Below, piece by piece: positions 1-9,279 of a stretch of 64,000 bases of DNA. Where the stretch lies: NCBI RefSeq assembly GCF_900110925.1, contig NZ_FOFP01000008.1:1-64000 (forward strand), in the 5' to 3' direction. The notes under the pieces are model-generated. The model ran no database searches, was not told the origin of the DNA, and saw only the letters and a program-made list of their open reading frames with translations. Position numbers and translations under genes: made by a program. The stretch is from Pseudomonas cuatrocienegasensis. GTDB lineage: Bacteria; Pseudomonadota; Gammaproteobacteria; Pseudomonadales; Pseudomonadaceae. The number at the start of each line of letters is the position of its first letter. The first letter of the stretch is position 1.

Positions 1-329
<329 letters not shown>

Positions 330-384
330 GCAACCCTTTGCGGACGCCGAGTTTGCAGAAAACCCTGAACAGCGATGCCCCTGC

Positions 385-990
385 GTGCTTCTGCTAGACA
401 CATCCGGCTCAATGCAAGGAGCACCAATTCGGGAGCTTAATGAAGCGCTTCAGTTCTTCAAAGAGGATCTGCAGGCCGATGCAATGGCGGCCAAGCGAGT
501 AGAGTTGGCCTTGCTAACCTTCGGCCCTGTCAGCGTCAGAACTGACTTTACGACAGTGGACGGCTTCTATCCTGAAATGCTGGAGGCGAGTGGCAGTACC
601 CCCATGGGAGAAGCGATTGTTTGCGCCTTGGATCTTTTGCGTGAGCGCAAGGATCGGTATCGAGCAAATGGCGTCAAATATTACCGGCCATGGGTTTTTC
701 TGATTACTGATGGAGCGCCTACAGACAACTGGCATGATGCTCGCCAACGGGTTCACAGCGGTGAAGAGCGCAAGGAATTCATGTTCTATGCAGTGGGAGT
801 TGAAGGAGCCGATATTTCCACTCTTTCTCAACTGGCTACCCGACAGCCTCTCAAGCTAAAGGGCCTGGCTTTCCGTGAGTTATTCGCATGGCTCTCCAGT
901 TCACTGAGTGCAGTCTCGCAATCTAATCCAGGGGATGCTGTTCCGCTGGTGAACCCTACTGCTCCGGATGGGTGGGCAGTTGCGGGCTGA
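385..990 (+). CDS. vWA-domain protein (TerY/YegL-like), 5' end removed by IS
   Basis: This is a von Willebrand factor A domain protein, first gene of a vWA / PP2C / kinase triad. The metal-ion-dependent adhesion site is complete: DTSGSM near the N-terminus, T in GSTPMGEA and D in [10 protein letters not shown]. The frame stays open upstream to 319, encoding [18 protein letters not shown] just before the first beta strand, as in intact family members. No ATG, GTG or TTG is in frame between the IS end and the GTG at 385, so the native start codon, a few residues, the RBS and the promoter have been lost to the IS. Starting at GTG 385 would keep the MIDAS but has no Shine-Dalgarno. It is therefore probably a 5'-truncated gene, with expression uncertain. 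Its 3' end overlaps the phosphatase gene by 23 bp. GC content is clearly below that of the window's core genes. Confidence 0.8.
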   Translation: MLLLDTSGSMQGAPIRELNEALQFFKEDLQADAMAAKRVELALLTFGPVSVRTDFTTVDGFYPEMLEASGSTPMGEAIVCALDLLRERKDRYRANGVKYYRPWVFLITDGAPTDNWHDARQRVHSGEERKEFMFYAVGVEGADISTLSQLATRQPLKLKGLAFRELFAWLSSSLSAVSQSNPGDAVPLVNPTAPDGWAVAG

Positions 991-1735
991 CCCTCGTTGG
1001 CGCTGGGCAGCAGCCTCAAGTATCGGCACGTCCCACCAGCGCTTAGAAACACGTAAGCAGGATGCCTATGGCGTTCGACTGAGTTCTAGCGCTCTGCTTG
1101 CAGTAGTTTCCGACGGTGCTGGCAGTGCTGCGTACGGGGGCGAGGGTGCTTCGTTGGTTTGTCGCCACCTGCTTGTCGCCTTTAGACACTGGTTTTTAGA
1201 TCACAATCATCTTCCAGATGACGATACTGTTCGGTGCTGGATTGATGACTTACGTGACCGACTGAGCGTGGTAGCGGCACGGCACGAGCTCACCCGCCGT
1301 CAATTCGCTGCAACATTGGTCATGCTGGTTGTTTCCAATGATCAATTCTTGACTCTGCAAATTGGTGACAGTGCGCTTGTAGGGAGAAAGAATGGGGAAT
1401 GGGAAGCTCTATGCTGGCCTGAGAACGGCGAGTTCGCGTCCACTACATTTTTCGTCACCGATGATCCAGAGGTGCGATTGCACTGTGTGAGCGGTGATCT
1501 TGAGCATGATGCTTTTGCTCTTTTTTCCGATGGATTGGAGAGCGTCGCGCTAGAGCAGGCAACTCAACAACCATTTGCCCGTTTCTTTGACCCAATGATA
1601 AAGGCTATTGATGAGGCTGAAGGAAATGGACGGCTTGCCAGACTGTCGGAGGCACTTGCCAAGTATCTTGAGACCCCGCGCATTTGCGAGCGTACGGATG
1701 ATGACAAAACACTGATCTTGATCTCAAAACGATGA
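968..1735 (+). CDS. PP2C-family protein serine/threonine phosphatase (YegK-like)
   Basis: A 255-aa PP2C-type phosphatase, second member of the vWA-phosphatase-kinase triad and expected to reverse phosphorylation by the neighbouring kinase. Metal-coordinating PP2C motifs are present in order: VSDGAGSA (about residue 48), QIGDSALVG (about 132), ALFSDGLES (about 179) and DDDKT near the C-terminus. There is no signal peptide or membrane segment, so it should be cytoplasmic. The ATG at 968 lies inside the end of the vWA gene and has no clear Shine-Dalgarno, implying translational coupling. Its stop overlaps the kinase start as ATGA. If the IS has silenced the vWA gene, this gene loses its upstream coupling too. 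Confidence 0.85.
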   Translation: MGGQLRADPRWRWAAASSIGTSHQRLETRKQDAYGVRLSSSALLAVVSDGAGSAAYGGEGASLVCRHLLVAFRHWFLDHNHLPDDDTVRCWIDDLRDRLSVVAARHELTRRQFAATLVMLVVSNDQFLTLQIGDSALVGRKNGEWEALCWPENGEFASTTFFVTDDPEVRLHCVSGDLEHDAFALFSDGLESVALEQATQQPFARFFDPMIKAIDEAEGNGRLARLSEALAKYLETPRICERTDDDKTLILISKR

Positions 1736-3972
1736 GCGCCGCTTCAATTCGCATCGCAGGAAAGAGCGCAGACCTTGGAAAACGACTTGGACGAGGAGGT
1801 GAGGGTGATGTATACGCTATCTCTGGACTTCCTGATCAGGCGGTCAAAGTTTACAAGGAAAATCTGCGAGGCTCGCGCGAGACGAAAGTTCGCGCCATGG
1901 TGGAGGGGCGACTCTCTGAGAAGTCCAGTCTAGTTGCATTTCCTGTTGCGGTTGTAACCGATGATTCGGGAGCCTTCGCAGGTTTCACAATGCGATTGGT
2001 GTCGGGGTTCAGGCCAATCCATGAGCTTTACAGCCCGAAGTCCCGGAAGATTCAATTTCCCAAGGCTGACTATCGCTTCTTGATCAGAACGGCGCAAAAC
2101 GTTGCACGTGCGGTCGCGACAGTACATCAAGCCGGATGTGTTATTGGGGACTTCAATCACTCGGGTGTTCTCGTTGCTACCGACGCCACGGCGGCTCTCA
2201 TCGACGCCGACAGTTTTCAATTCAACTTGAACGGCCGCTCCTTTCCGTGTGTGGTTGGAACAGAAGACTTCACGCCGCCAGAGTTACATGGCATAAATCT
2301 TAGTCAGGTAGAGCGCACGCGTGCCCACGATAACTTTGGCCTTGCGGTGGCGATCTTCCAGCTACTAGCCATGGGAAAACATCCATATTCAGGCCGCTAT
2401 AGTGGCGAAGATCTTTCGTTGGGCCAAGCGATTGCGCAACACCGCTTTGCATATTCGGTGGCGCGGCGGAGCGCAACTCGTACCACACCCCCACCAGGCT
2501 CGATCCAGCTCACTGACTTCCCACAATCAATTGCTCTTGCATTTGAAGCTGCATTTGGTCTCGATCCCTCAAACCGACCAGATCCGGGAATCTGGGTAAA
2601 ACTGCTAAATGAGCTCGAGACAAGCCTGCGTCGATGCAGCAAATTTTCCTCGCATTATTTCCCTCATGTCGCATCAAGCTGTGTGTGGTGCCGAATTACC
2701 GAACAGTCAGGCGTGGAGATGTTCCCTGTCGACTTCACGGCAGGAAAAGTTTCTGGGGATATTTCTGACGATCTGTCATTTGACCTTAGCAAGATTGCAG
2801 CCGCCATTCGCGCAGCTCCTTTACCTCGACCCGATGACATCTTGCCCACGCGGATAGGTGATCTGGGCGCGCAGCTTCCCATTATTCAGAAAGCCCAAAA
2901 TAAGCGGAAAAGACAACGGTTTCTTGGCGGCGCTATTGCGCTGACTGCCTTTTTCGCCTTTTTGGCGTTACCAGAGGGTGTAGCAGTATGGGGGATGCTT
3001 GGCCTGTTCGGATTGTCTCTTCTGATGACGGCAAAGATCGATACAGCTCCGCTGCTGAAGGTTTATATCGATGCTGACAATCGGGTGCGTGAGGCTTCCC
3101 TTACTCACCTACAGAGAGTTGGGTTCACAGAAATTTTCCATCTGCGTAATGAGCTGGAAAGCTGCATCGCAAAATATCAACAGTTGGAGGCCGGGCTTAC
3201 CCATGCGCTAGAGCGGCTGAAAACAACCAGGGAAGCTCGTCAGCGCCATGCTTTCCTTGATCGGTTCCTTCTTAGCCGAGTAAGGATTTCGGGAATCGGC
3301 CCGGCGAAGATGGCTGCTTTAGCTTCGTTTGGTATCGAGTCTGCGGCCGATATCAACTATCAAGCGGTGATGACGGTACCTGGGTTTGGGGAGGCATTGA
3401 CGCGTAAGCTCCTACAATGGCGCAGGGATCATGAGGCGAAATTCCGATATAACCCAGCTTATGACCCTGCCGACCAGAGGGACGAGGATACTTTAAGAGC
3501 AACTGCTTCCACTGAAAGAGCGGCTTTACAGGCCAAGTTGCGGTCAGGATTGGCAGCGCTGCAGAACGCACCATCAAGGCTTGCTGCCAACAAGAATTTG
3601 CCAGCATTGCCCCTAATGCAAGCGTTAACAGATCGCGCTCGGGCCGAGCGGGACTGTGCGGCTCTTGGAATCAAAACACCACCTCATGGATCTATTAATC
3701 CGCCCATTCCGAGGCCGGCTGCACCGACTCAGCCGTTTCATACGCAGTACCAAAAGCCAGTGCCACAGCCACAGCGGCAGCAGATAAAGCCTCAAGCGGC
3801 GCTACCGCACCAACAGGTACGCTCAAGCGCTGGACAGGGAGCAGCATCCCCTGTGAGCTGCCCGGTTTGTCGTTCACCCATGGTAAAACGCATGGCAAAA
3901 AAAGGGCGCAATGCAGGGAAACACTTCTGGGGTTGTTCGTGTTATCCACGATGCAAAGGGACTCGGAATTAG
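1732..3972 (+). CDS. Protein kinase with transmembrane pair, helix-hairpin-helix and topoisomerase-type zinc ribbon (YegI/TerY-P kinase)
   Basis: A 746-aa multidomain protein. Residues about 10-300 are a kinase-fold domain with a glycine loop (LGRGGEGDVYAI), an ATP-binding lysine in AVKVYKE, a catalytic GDFNHSGVLV in place of HRD...N, and IDADSF in place of DFG. Residues about 398-433 form a hydrophobic pair of helices. A helix-hairpin-helix motif follows (ISGIGPAKMAAL and VPGFGEALTRKLL, about 517-560), then a Pro/Gln-rich linker. The C-terminus (about 705-743) is a four-cysteine ribbon, CPVC...WGCSCYPRC, of the topoisomerase I C-terminal type. Kinase, HhH and zinc ribbon together suggest a signalling kinase linked to nucleic acid. 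The same domain partnership is known from E. coli yegI and from TerY-P triads. The ATGA overlap with the phosphatase supports a single operon. Confidence 0.85.
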   Translation: MSAASIRIAGKSADLGKRLGRGGEGDVYAISGLPDQAVKVYKENLRGSRETKVRAMVEGRLSEKSSLVAFPVAVVTDDSGAFAGFTMRLVSGFRPIHELYSPKSRKIQFPKADYRFLIRTAQNVARAVATVHQAGCVIGDFNHSGVLVATDATAALIDADSFQFNLNGRSFPCVVGTEDFTPPELHGINLSQVERTRAHDNFGLAVAIFQLLAMGKHPYSGRYSGEDLSLGQAIAQHRFAYSVARRSATRTTPPPGSIQLTDFPQSIALAFEAAFGLDPSNRPDPGIWVKLLNELETSLRRCSKFSSHYFPHVASSCVWCRITEQSGVEMFPVDFTAGKVSGDISDDLSFDLSKIAAAIRAAPLPRPDDILPTRIGDLGAQLPIIQKAQNKRKRQRFLGGAIALTAFFAFLALPEGVAVWGMLGLFGLSLLMTAKIDTAPLLKVYIDADNRVREASLTHLQRVGFTEIFHLRNELESCIAKYQQLEAGLTHALERLKTTREARQRHAFLDRFLLSRVRISGIGPAKMAALASFGIESAADINYQAVMTVPGFGEALTRKLLQWRRDHEAKFRYNPAYDPADQRDEDTLRATASTERAALQAKLRSGLAALQNAPSRLAANKNLPALPLMQALTDRARAERDCAALGIKTPPHGSINPPIPRPAAPTQPFHTQYQKPVPQPQRQQIKPQAALPHQQVRSSAGQGAASPVSCPVCRSPMVKRMAKKGRNAGKHFWGCSCYPRCKGTRN

Positions 3973-4504
3973 TTGAGCCTTCCAAACACGCCAAATTTAT
4001 CTCTGCCCCCACCCATATCTTCAGCCGTTCCGGTCAGCCCCGGCGCACGACGATCCGGCTGAGTATTCCGCGCTTGCTGAGACCGCAAAGTCAATATCCA
4101 TGAAGGTTTCATGGTAATTACAAGCGTCATCAACAACCGATCACTACACAAGGGCTAGCGAGAGGGTTCAACTGGGCCTCAAGACTCTTCGTCCTGCCCC
4201 ACAGCCTATGTTGCATTAGGCTGACGGAGGGCAACTGCCTAACCGTTCAAGTTACGCAAAGACAGCATGGGGGAATAAACGGAGGAACAAACTAAACAAA
4301 AAACAAAATATCTATTTATATCAATAGCTTAATGGATATAAAAAGCCGACCACAAGCCGGTTTTTTTATGCCTGAAATAACCAAACAACCCTAGCTGGAA
4401 GTCTAGACAAGCCCATCCGGCGGCAAACTGAATCTGAAACAGGTCGAGAACGTGATAGAGCACGCCACCTGCGAAGAGCGTGTAGTGATCACAAGAATTA
4501 AAAC
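3973..4504. other. Intergenic stretch without a supported gene
   Basis: About 530 bp between the kinase gene and the toxin-antitoxin pair. I see no ORF with family features and no convincing terminator. The only structure is the A/T-rich left copy of the flanking direct repeat at about 4313-4372. Confidence 0.5.
4313..4372 (+). repeat. Diverged direct repeat, left copy, flanking the toxin-antitoxin pair
   Basis: An A/T-rich segment containing ATATCAATAGCTTA, then an exact CCACAAGCCG, a T-run and TATGCC. The same elements recur in the same order and orientation at about 5188-5247, with substitutions and small gaps. Together the copies bracket the toxin-antitoxin genes and resemble worn attachment or insertion scars. 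Confidence 0.45.
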
Positions 4505-4798
4505 TCAGTAACCGACTTCTTTCTGATGCCGAAAGGCCAACACATAAACAGCGTCATCCGCGCGCTCATGCCGGTAGAGTGCAACATAACCCGAATCACC
4601 GAACTCGATGATCAGCTCACGTAATTCCGGCAGCTCTGCAAATGGGCGACCTACTTCCGGTCCTTTTTCCAGCAGAGAGAATTGTCGCTCAATCGCCTGA
4701 GCGGCTCGCCGGGCTACCTGCGGACCTTTCCCAGCCAGAAACTGACGACAGCGCTCCAGCCCTTGCGCCGCACCTTCGGTGATAATCAATCGTGGCAC
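4505..4798 (-). CDS. Type II toxin of the RelE/ParE superfamily
   Basis: A 97-aa protein with the compact RelE/ParE fold signature: an N-terminal strand (RLIITEGAAQGLERC), two helices with basic residues (AARRAAQAIERQFSLLEKGPEVGRPF) and C-terminal strands ending VYVLAFRHQKEVGY. Members either cleave ribosome-bound mRNA (RelE) or poison gyrase (ParE). The sequence alone does not decide which; the ending FRHQKE is common in ParE/RelE stabilisation modules. It overlaps the upstream antitoxin gene by 13 bp, the usual antitoxin-first order with translational coupling. Confidence 0.8.
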   Translation of the reverse strand: MPRLIITEGAAQGLERCRQFLAGKGPQVARRAAQAIERQFSLLEKGPEVGRPFAELPELRELIIEFGDSGYVALYRHERADDAVYVLAFRHQKEVGY

Positions 4799-5058
4799 TC
4801 GGGAAGCTCCGCCTCAGCCTCAGTCCCCCAGGTATTAAGCCAGGCCCGAGCCTCTCGGCCGGTCAAATGCCGACCCGTTTCCTGATACGCCGTCCACGAC
4901 GCCAAGGCTTCCTGTTTGAAGCTCTCGCGTGCTTCCTCGCGCTCGACGTACTGCGCTATCGCTTCGCGCATAATCCAGTGGGGAGAACGTTGACGCAGCC
5001 CCGCCAGATGCTGAATACGACTCTTCAACTCGTCATCAATCTTGATAGAAGTGGCCAT
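4786..5058 (-). CDS. Ribbon-helix-helix (CopG/ParD-type) antitoxin
   Basis: A 90-aa protein starting MATSIKIDDELKSRIQHLAG, a ribbon-helix-helix DNA-binding N-terminus (residues about 1-45, with the helix RSPHWIMREAIAQYV). The acidic, Trp-containing C-terminal tail (about 55-90) is expected to wrap the toxin. In this family the antitoxin dimer represses its own operon, and a matching palindrome lies just upstream at 5079-5091. It is co-oriented with and overlaps the toxin gene. The start is ATG at 5058 with AGGG about 8 nt upstream. Confidence 0.85.
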   Translation of the reverse strand: MATSIKIDDELKSRIQHLAGLRQRSPHWIMREAIAQYVEREEARESFKQEALASWTAYQETGRHLTGREARAWLNTWGTEAEAELPECHD

Positions 5059-5078
5059 AGCCTAACCCTCATTATCTA

Positions 5079-5103
5079 AAGGTATTACCTTTTAGGAAGG
5101 TAT
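5079..5103 (-). promoter_or_regulatory. Probable antitoxin operator
   Basis: AAGGTATTACCTT (5079-5091) is a near-perfect palindrome 20 bp upstream of the antitoxin start, followed by a further half-site AGGAAGGTAT. Spaced half-sites of this kind are typical ribbon-helix-helix operators. The protein-DNA match is inferred from position. Confidence 0.5.
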
Positions 5104-5187
5104 CAGCTGCCCAACGCATCTGTCCATGTACCCAGAGAATGGATGAATGCAGTGTTAGCGCGCAGGCAGATGGCCGCATAAAAATAA

Positions 5188-5247
5188 ATAAATTTAAATC
5201 AATAGATTAGATCCTAGAGCCCATCCACAAGCCGTGTTTCTATGCCA
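5188..5247 (+). repeat. Diverged direct repeat, right copy, flanking the toxin-antitoxin pair
   Basis: Contains ATTTAAATCAATAGATTAGA, then exact CCACAAGCCG and TATGCC, in the same order as the copy at 4313-4372. The two copies are about 875 bp apart. Confidence 0.45.
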
Positions 5248-5612
5248 AGCGACGATGTGCGGTCAAGGTTGGCAAAATCTATACGCGCAGCACCTCCACC
5301 ACGCATCGGCACTCCCCGCAGGGCACGCCAGGGTCGAACCCTGCGGCCATTTGCTGTAATGTGCACGGCTTCGACGTGAACTCACTACCGATCGAGCCCA
5401 TGACTTCCAACACCCTCTGGCTGCCTACGCCGCCATAGCGCTACGCCCCCTCGCATTACCCGTGACTGTCTGCCCTGCCAGCGGTCATGCGCTGCTGTGC
5501 ACCCGGTTCTGAGACCTGCCACAGCCTTTTAAACCCACAATATGAATCTGAATCGAACTGCCACATGCGCCATGCATGCTGCGCCGTACGGTCTATTGCC
5601 CTGGGAATTCCG
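5248..5612. other. Gap between accessory segment and SulP gene; T-arm-like hairpin
   Basis: No gene is supported here. A hairpin at 5329-5343 reads, on the minus strand, CAGGGTTCGACCCTG, which has the form of a tRNA T-arm, but no complete tRNA surrounds it. Base composition rises to the core level after about 5260, so this gap probably contains the border of the accessory segment. Confidence 0.4.
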
Positions 5613-7232
5613 ATGTTCCACTCGCTCAAACACACCTGGTTTTCCAATATCAAAGGCGACGTGCTCGCCGGTCTCGTGGTGGCCCTGGCCTTGATCCCCG
5701 AGGCCATCGCCTTTTCCATCATCGCCGGCGTCGACCCCAAGGTCGGCCTCTATGCCTCCTTCTGTATCGCCGTGGTGATCGCTTTCGTCGGCGGCCGACC
5801 GGGCATGATTTCCGCAGCGACCGGCGCCATGGCGCTGCTGATGGTCACCCTGGTGAAGAACCATGGCCTGGAATACCTGCTGGCGGCCACGCTGCTGTGC
5901 GGCCTGCTGCAAATTGGCGCGGGCTATCTGAAACTCGGCTCGCTGATGCGCTTTGTCTCACGCTCGGTGGTGACGGGCTTCGTCAATGCGCTGGCCATTC
6001 TGATCTTTATGGCGCAACTGCCCGAGCTGACCAATGTCACCTGGCACGTCTATGCCATGACCGCTGCAGGGCTGGTACTGATCTACGGTCTGCCCTGGCT
6101 CGGTAAGTACAGCTTCCCAGGCATTGGCTTGTACGCGCTGATCATCGGCTTTGCCCTGGTACTGGGCAGTGTTGATGCTCGCCTCGGCTATGGCGCGGTG
6201 ATCATAGGCCTGGCACTGGCGACCGTGCTGTTTCGCTGGAGCAAGAGCCTGGTCATCCCGTCACCGCTGGTATGCATCGTGCTGCTGACGGGTGTGGCCA
6301 TGCTGTGGGGCGTGGATATCCGTACCGTCGGCGACATGGGCGAGCTGCCGGATACCTTGCCGATCTTTCTCTGGCCAGACGTACCGCTGAACCTCGAGAC
6401 CCTGACGATCATCTTCCCCTATGCCGCCGCACTGGCCGTGGTTGGTCTGCTGGAATCGATGATGACCGCCACCATCGTCGATGACCTCACCGACACCCCC
6501 AGCGACAAGAACCGCGAATGCAAAGGCCAGGGCGTGGCCAATATCGCCTCCGGCCTGCTCGGCGGCATGGCGGGCTGCGCGATGATCGGCCAATCGGTGA
6601 TCAACGTGAAATCCGGCGGCCGCGGTCGTCTCTCCTGCCTGGTGGCCGGCGTCGTGCTGCTGCTGATGGTGGTGTTTCTCAGTGACTGGGTCAGCCAGAT
6701 CCCCATGGCCGCGCTGGTCGCGGTGATGATCATGGTGTCCATCGGCACCTTTAGCTGGGACTCGCTGCGCAACCTGAAGAAGCACCCGCTCTCGACCAAT
6801 ATCGTCATGGTGGTCACCGTGGTAGTCGTGGTGGCCACGCACAACCTGGCATTCGGCGTGCTGGCCGGCGTGCTGTTGGCGGCGCTGTTCTTCGCCAACA
6901 AGGTCGGCCACTACATGCATATCGCCAGCAGCGCGGATGCGGACGGCCAGCGAACCTACACTGTGACTGGCCAGGTGTTCTTTACCTCGGCAGACAAGTT
7001 CGTCGAGGCATTCGACTTCAAGGAAGCCCTGAGCAAGGTGACGATCGACCTTAACCGCGCGCACTTCTGGGATATCACCGCCGTCGCGGCCCTGGACAAA
7101 GTGGTGATCAAATTCCGCCGCGAAGGGACCGAGGTCGAGGTGCTGGGCCTGAACCAGGCCAGCGCGACCATCGTCGACCGCTTTGGCGTGCACGACAAAC
7201 CCGATGCCATCGACAAGCTTATGAGCCACTAA
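5613..7232 (+). CDS. SulP-family inorganic anion transporter with STAS domain
   Basis: A 539-aa inner-membrane transporter. The N-terminal 400 residues are strongly hydrophobic, with the SulP signature region near the start ([20 protein letters not shown]) and 10-14 predicted membrane spans. The C-terminal hundred residues (about 440-539) form a cytoplasmic STAS domain ([20 protein letters not shown]). SulP members carry sulfate, bicarbonate or other anions; the adjacent Usp protein does not settle the substrate. An in-frame extension begins at 5487, but it is cysteine-rich and non-family-like. I take the ATG at 5613 ([20 protein letters not shown]), where family homology begins. The universal stress gene follows after 16 bp, probably as one operon. 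Confidence 0.88.
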   Translation: MFHSLKHTWFSNIKGDVLAGLVVALALIPEAIAFSIIAGVDPKVGLYASFCIAVVIAFVGGRPGMISAATGAMALLMVTLVKNHGLEYLLAATLLCGLLQIGAGYLKLGSLMRFVSRSVVTGFVNALAILIFMAQLPELTNVTWHVYAMTAAGLVLIYGLPWLGKYSFPGIGLYALIIGFALVLGSVDARLGYGAVIIGLALATVLFRWSKSLVIPSPLVCIVLLTGVAMLWGVDIRTVGDMGELPDTLPIFLWPDVPLNLETLTIIFPYAAALAVVGLLESMMTATIVDDLTDTPSDKNRECKGQGVANIASGLLGGMAGCAMIGQSVINVKSGGRGRLSCLVAGVVLLLMVVFLSDWVSQIPMAALVAVMIMVSIGTFSWDSLRNLKKHPLSTNIVMVVTVVVVVATHNLAFGVLAGVLLAALFFANKVGHYMHIASSADADGQRTYTVTGQVFFTSADKFVEAFDFKEALSKVTIDLNRAHFWDITAVAALDKVVIKFRREGTEVEVLGLNQASATIVDRFGVHDKPDAIDKLMSH

Positions 7233-7248
7233 CAAGAGGACACTAAAA

Positions 7249-8100
7249 ATGACCCACGTAATGGCCTGTATCGACGGTTCTGCCTCATCCACTGCCGTCT
7301 GCGACTTCGCCGCCTGGGCCAGCACGCGCCTGGGCGCACCGCTGAACCTGCTGCATGTCATTGACCGCAGCCTCTACCCGCAAAAGGGCGACCTTAGCGG
7401 CAACATCGGCCTGGGTAGCCGCGAGCATCTGCTCGAACAACTCGCCGCCCTGGATGAGCAGCGCGGCAAGCTGGCCTTCGAGCAGGGCCAGTTGATGCTC
7501 AGTGCGGCCAAAGAGCGGGTCATGGCCAGCGGTATCGCGACCGTCGCTCTGCAACAACGCCATGGCGACCTGGCCGATACGCTGCACGAGCTGGAAGCCG
7601 ATATCCGCTTGCTGGTGATCGGCAAACAGGGCGATGCCAGCCCGAGCGCCGGCCAGCCGATGGGTAGCCAGCTGGAAAGCGTTATCCGCAGCCTGCACCG
7701 GCCGATCCTGGTCACACCCAACATCTTCAGCGCGCCGCAAAGCCTGATGCTGGCGTTCGACGCTAGCGCGACGACCCACAAAGGTGTCGAGATGCTCGCT
7801 GCCAGCCCGCTATTCAAAGGCCTGCCGATTCACCTGGTGATGGTCGGCCCGGACGTCGCCAGCAACTGGCAACCACTGGAGCACGCGGCAAGCGTGCTGG
7901 CAGGCGCAGGTTTCGAGGTGCACAAGGCGCTGGTGCAGGGAGATGTCGAACCGGCCCTGCATGAGTACCAGGCCAGCCACGGTGTCGACCTGCTGGTGAT
8001 GGGCGCCTATGGCCACTCGCGCATCCGCGAATTCCTGGTGGGCAGCACCACCACGTCGATGATCCGCACCTCGGCCAGCCCGCTGTTGTTGCTGCGCTGA
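7249..8100 (+). CDS. Tandem-domain universal stress protein (UspA family)
   Basis: 283 aa made of two Usp domains (about 1-145 and 155-283). The second has the ATP-binding glycine pattern GAYGHSRIREFLVGSTTTSM; the first has a more degenerate GKQGDASPSAG. Tandem Usp proteins bind ATP or other ligands in the cytoplasm and support stress survival. AAGAGGA lies 9 nt upstream of the ATG. The 16-bp gap after the SulP gene suggests co-transcription, a pairing seen for SulP transporters in many Pseudomonas genomes. Confidence 0.9.
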   Translation: MTHVMACIDGSASSTAVCDFAAWASTRLGAPLNLLHVIDRSLYPQKGDLSGNIGLGSREHLLEQLAALDEQRGKLAFEQGQLMLSAAKERVMASGIATVALQQRHGDLADTLHELEADIRLLVIGKQGDASPSAGQPMGSQLESVIRSLHRPILVTPNIFSAPQSLMLAFDASATTHKGVEMLAASPLFKGLPIHLVMVGPDVASNWQPLEHAASVLAGAGFEVHKALVQGDVEPALHEYQASHGVDLLVMGAYGHSRIREFLVGSTTTSMIRTSASPLLLLR

Positions 8101-8160
8101 CGGCCAGTCAGTTGGCTGGCTGGGGCGGCACCGGTTAAGGCCACTCCAGCACGGAGGCAG

Positions 8161-9228
8161 TTACGTATGCTCGTACCAGCCCTTGCTGGTATTGACCATG
8201 CGCACCAGCCAGAGCATCACCGGTACCTCGATCAGCACACCGACCACCGTGGCCAGCGCGGCGCCGGAGTTGAAACCGTATAGAGCGATGGCCACCGCCA
8301 CCGCCAGCTCGAAGAAATTCGACGCGCCGATCATCGCCGCCGGCCCGGCGATATCGTGGCGCACCTTGAGTTGCCGGCACATCCAATAGCCGAGTGCGGC
8401 GATAAACAGGGTCTGCAGCAGAATCGGCACCGCCAGCATGGCGATGATCAGCGGCTGGGCAACGATGGTCTGGCCCTGGAAGGAGAACAGCAGCACCAGG
8501 GTGGCGAGCAGGGCGAGGATGGAGAACGGCCCGATGCGGGCGAGCACCGCTTGCAACGCCGCATCACCCCGACGCAGCAGGCGCGCGCGGATAAACTGGG
8601 CGATGGCTAGGGGAATGACGATATACATCACTACCGACAACAGCAGGGTGTCCCAGGGCACCGGGATCGATGACACGCCGAGCAGCAAGGCAACGATGGG
8701 CGCGAAGGCGAACACCATCACCAGGTCGTTGATCGCTACCTGGGTCAGGGTGAAGTTGGCGTTGCCCTTACACAGGTTGCTCCAGACGAACACCATGGCG
8801 GTGCAAGGCGCGGCGCCGAGCAGAATCAGCCCGGCCACGTAGCTGTCGACCTGCTCGGCCGGCAGCCAGTCGGCGAACACATGGCGCAGAAACAGCCAGG
8901 CCATAAAGGCCATGGTGAACGGCTTGATCAGCCAGTTGATGCTCAGGGTCACGCCCAGGCCGGCGCGCTGCTGGTAGACCTCGCCGATGGCGCTGAAGTC
9001 GATCTTTATCAGCATGGGGATAATCATCACCCAGACCAGCAGGCCCACCGGGATATTCACCTGGGCAACTTCCAGCGCGCCCACCGCCTGCGCTGCTTCG
9101 GGGGCGACCAGGCCGAGCAGGGTGCCGCTGATAATGCAGAGAAACACCCAAAGCGTCAGGTAACGCTCGAAAAACCCCAGAGGGGCACCTGCGGCTTGCT
9201 TGCTGATCACTTCACACTGGCTGGACAT
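8161..9228 (-). CDS. acr3: ACR3-family arsenite efflux transporter
   Basis: A 355-aa integral membrane protein with about ten spans that exports As(III) as an anion. Family hallmarks are the conserved cysteine in GAAPCTAMVFVWSNL (C142), shown to be essential in ACR3 members, and the charged GASNFFELAVAVAI segment near the C-terminus. It starts at ATG 9228 (MSSQCEVISKQ) with AAGGAAA upstream. It lies downstream of arsO on the minus strand with a 51-bp gap, divergent from the arsC-arsR fusion, so both are likely under that repressor. Confidence 0.93.
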   Translation of the reverse strand: MSSQCEVISKQAAGAPLGFFERYLTLWVFLCIISGTLLGLVAPEAAQAVGALEVAQVNIPVGLLVWVMIIPMLIKIDFSAIGEVYQQRAGLGVTLSINWLIKPFTMAFMAWLFLRHVFADWLPAEQVDSYVAGLILLGAAPCTAMVFVWSNLCKGNANFTLTQVAINDLVMVFAFAPIVALLLGVSSIPVPWDTLLLSVVMYIVIPLAIAQFIRARLLRRGDAALQAVLARIGPFSILALLATLVLLFSFQGQTIVAQPLIIAMLAVPILLQTLFIAALGYWMCRQLKVRHDIAGPAAMIGASNFFELAVAVAIALYGFNSGAALATVVGVLIEVPVMLWLVRMVNTSKGWYEHT

Positions 9229-9279
9229 TGCGATTTCCTTGCAACTGAACGCCGACTCTAGCGGCGCTTGGCTGCTTTG

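Noticed and set aside
5325..5345. Complete tRNA gene around the T-arm-like hairpin
   Set aside because: No D-arm, anticodon arm or acceptor stem can be drawn around it; only the single hairpin is recorded.
6261..7361. Long minus-strand ORF, 366 codons
   Set aside because: It is antisense to the SulP transporter, very rich in His/Asp/Gln and without any family feature: a codon-bias shadow.
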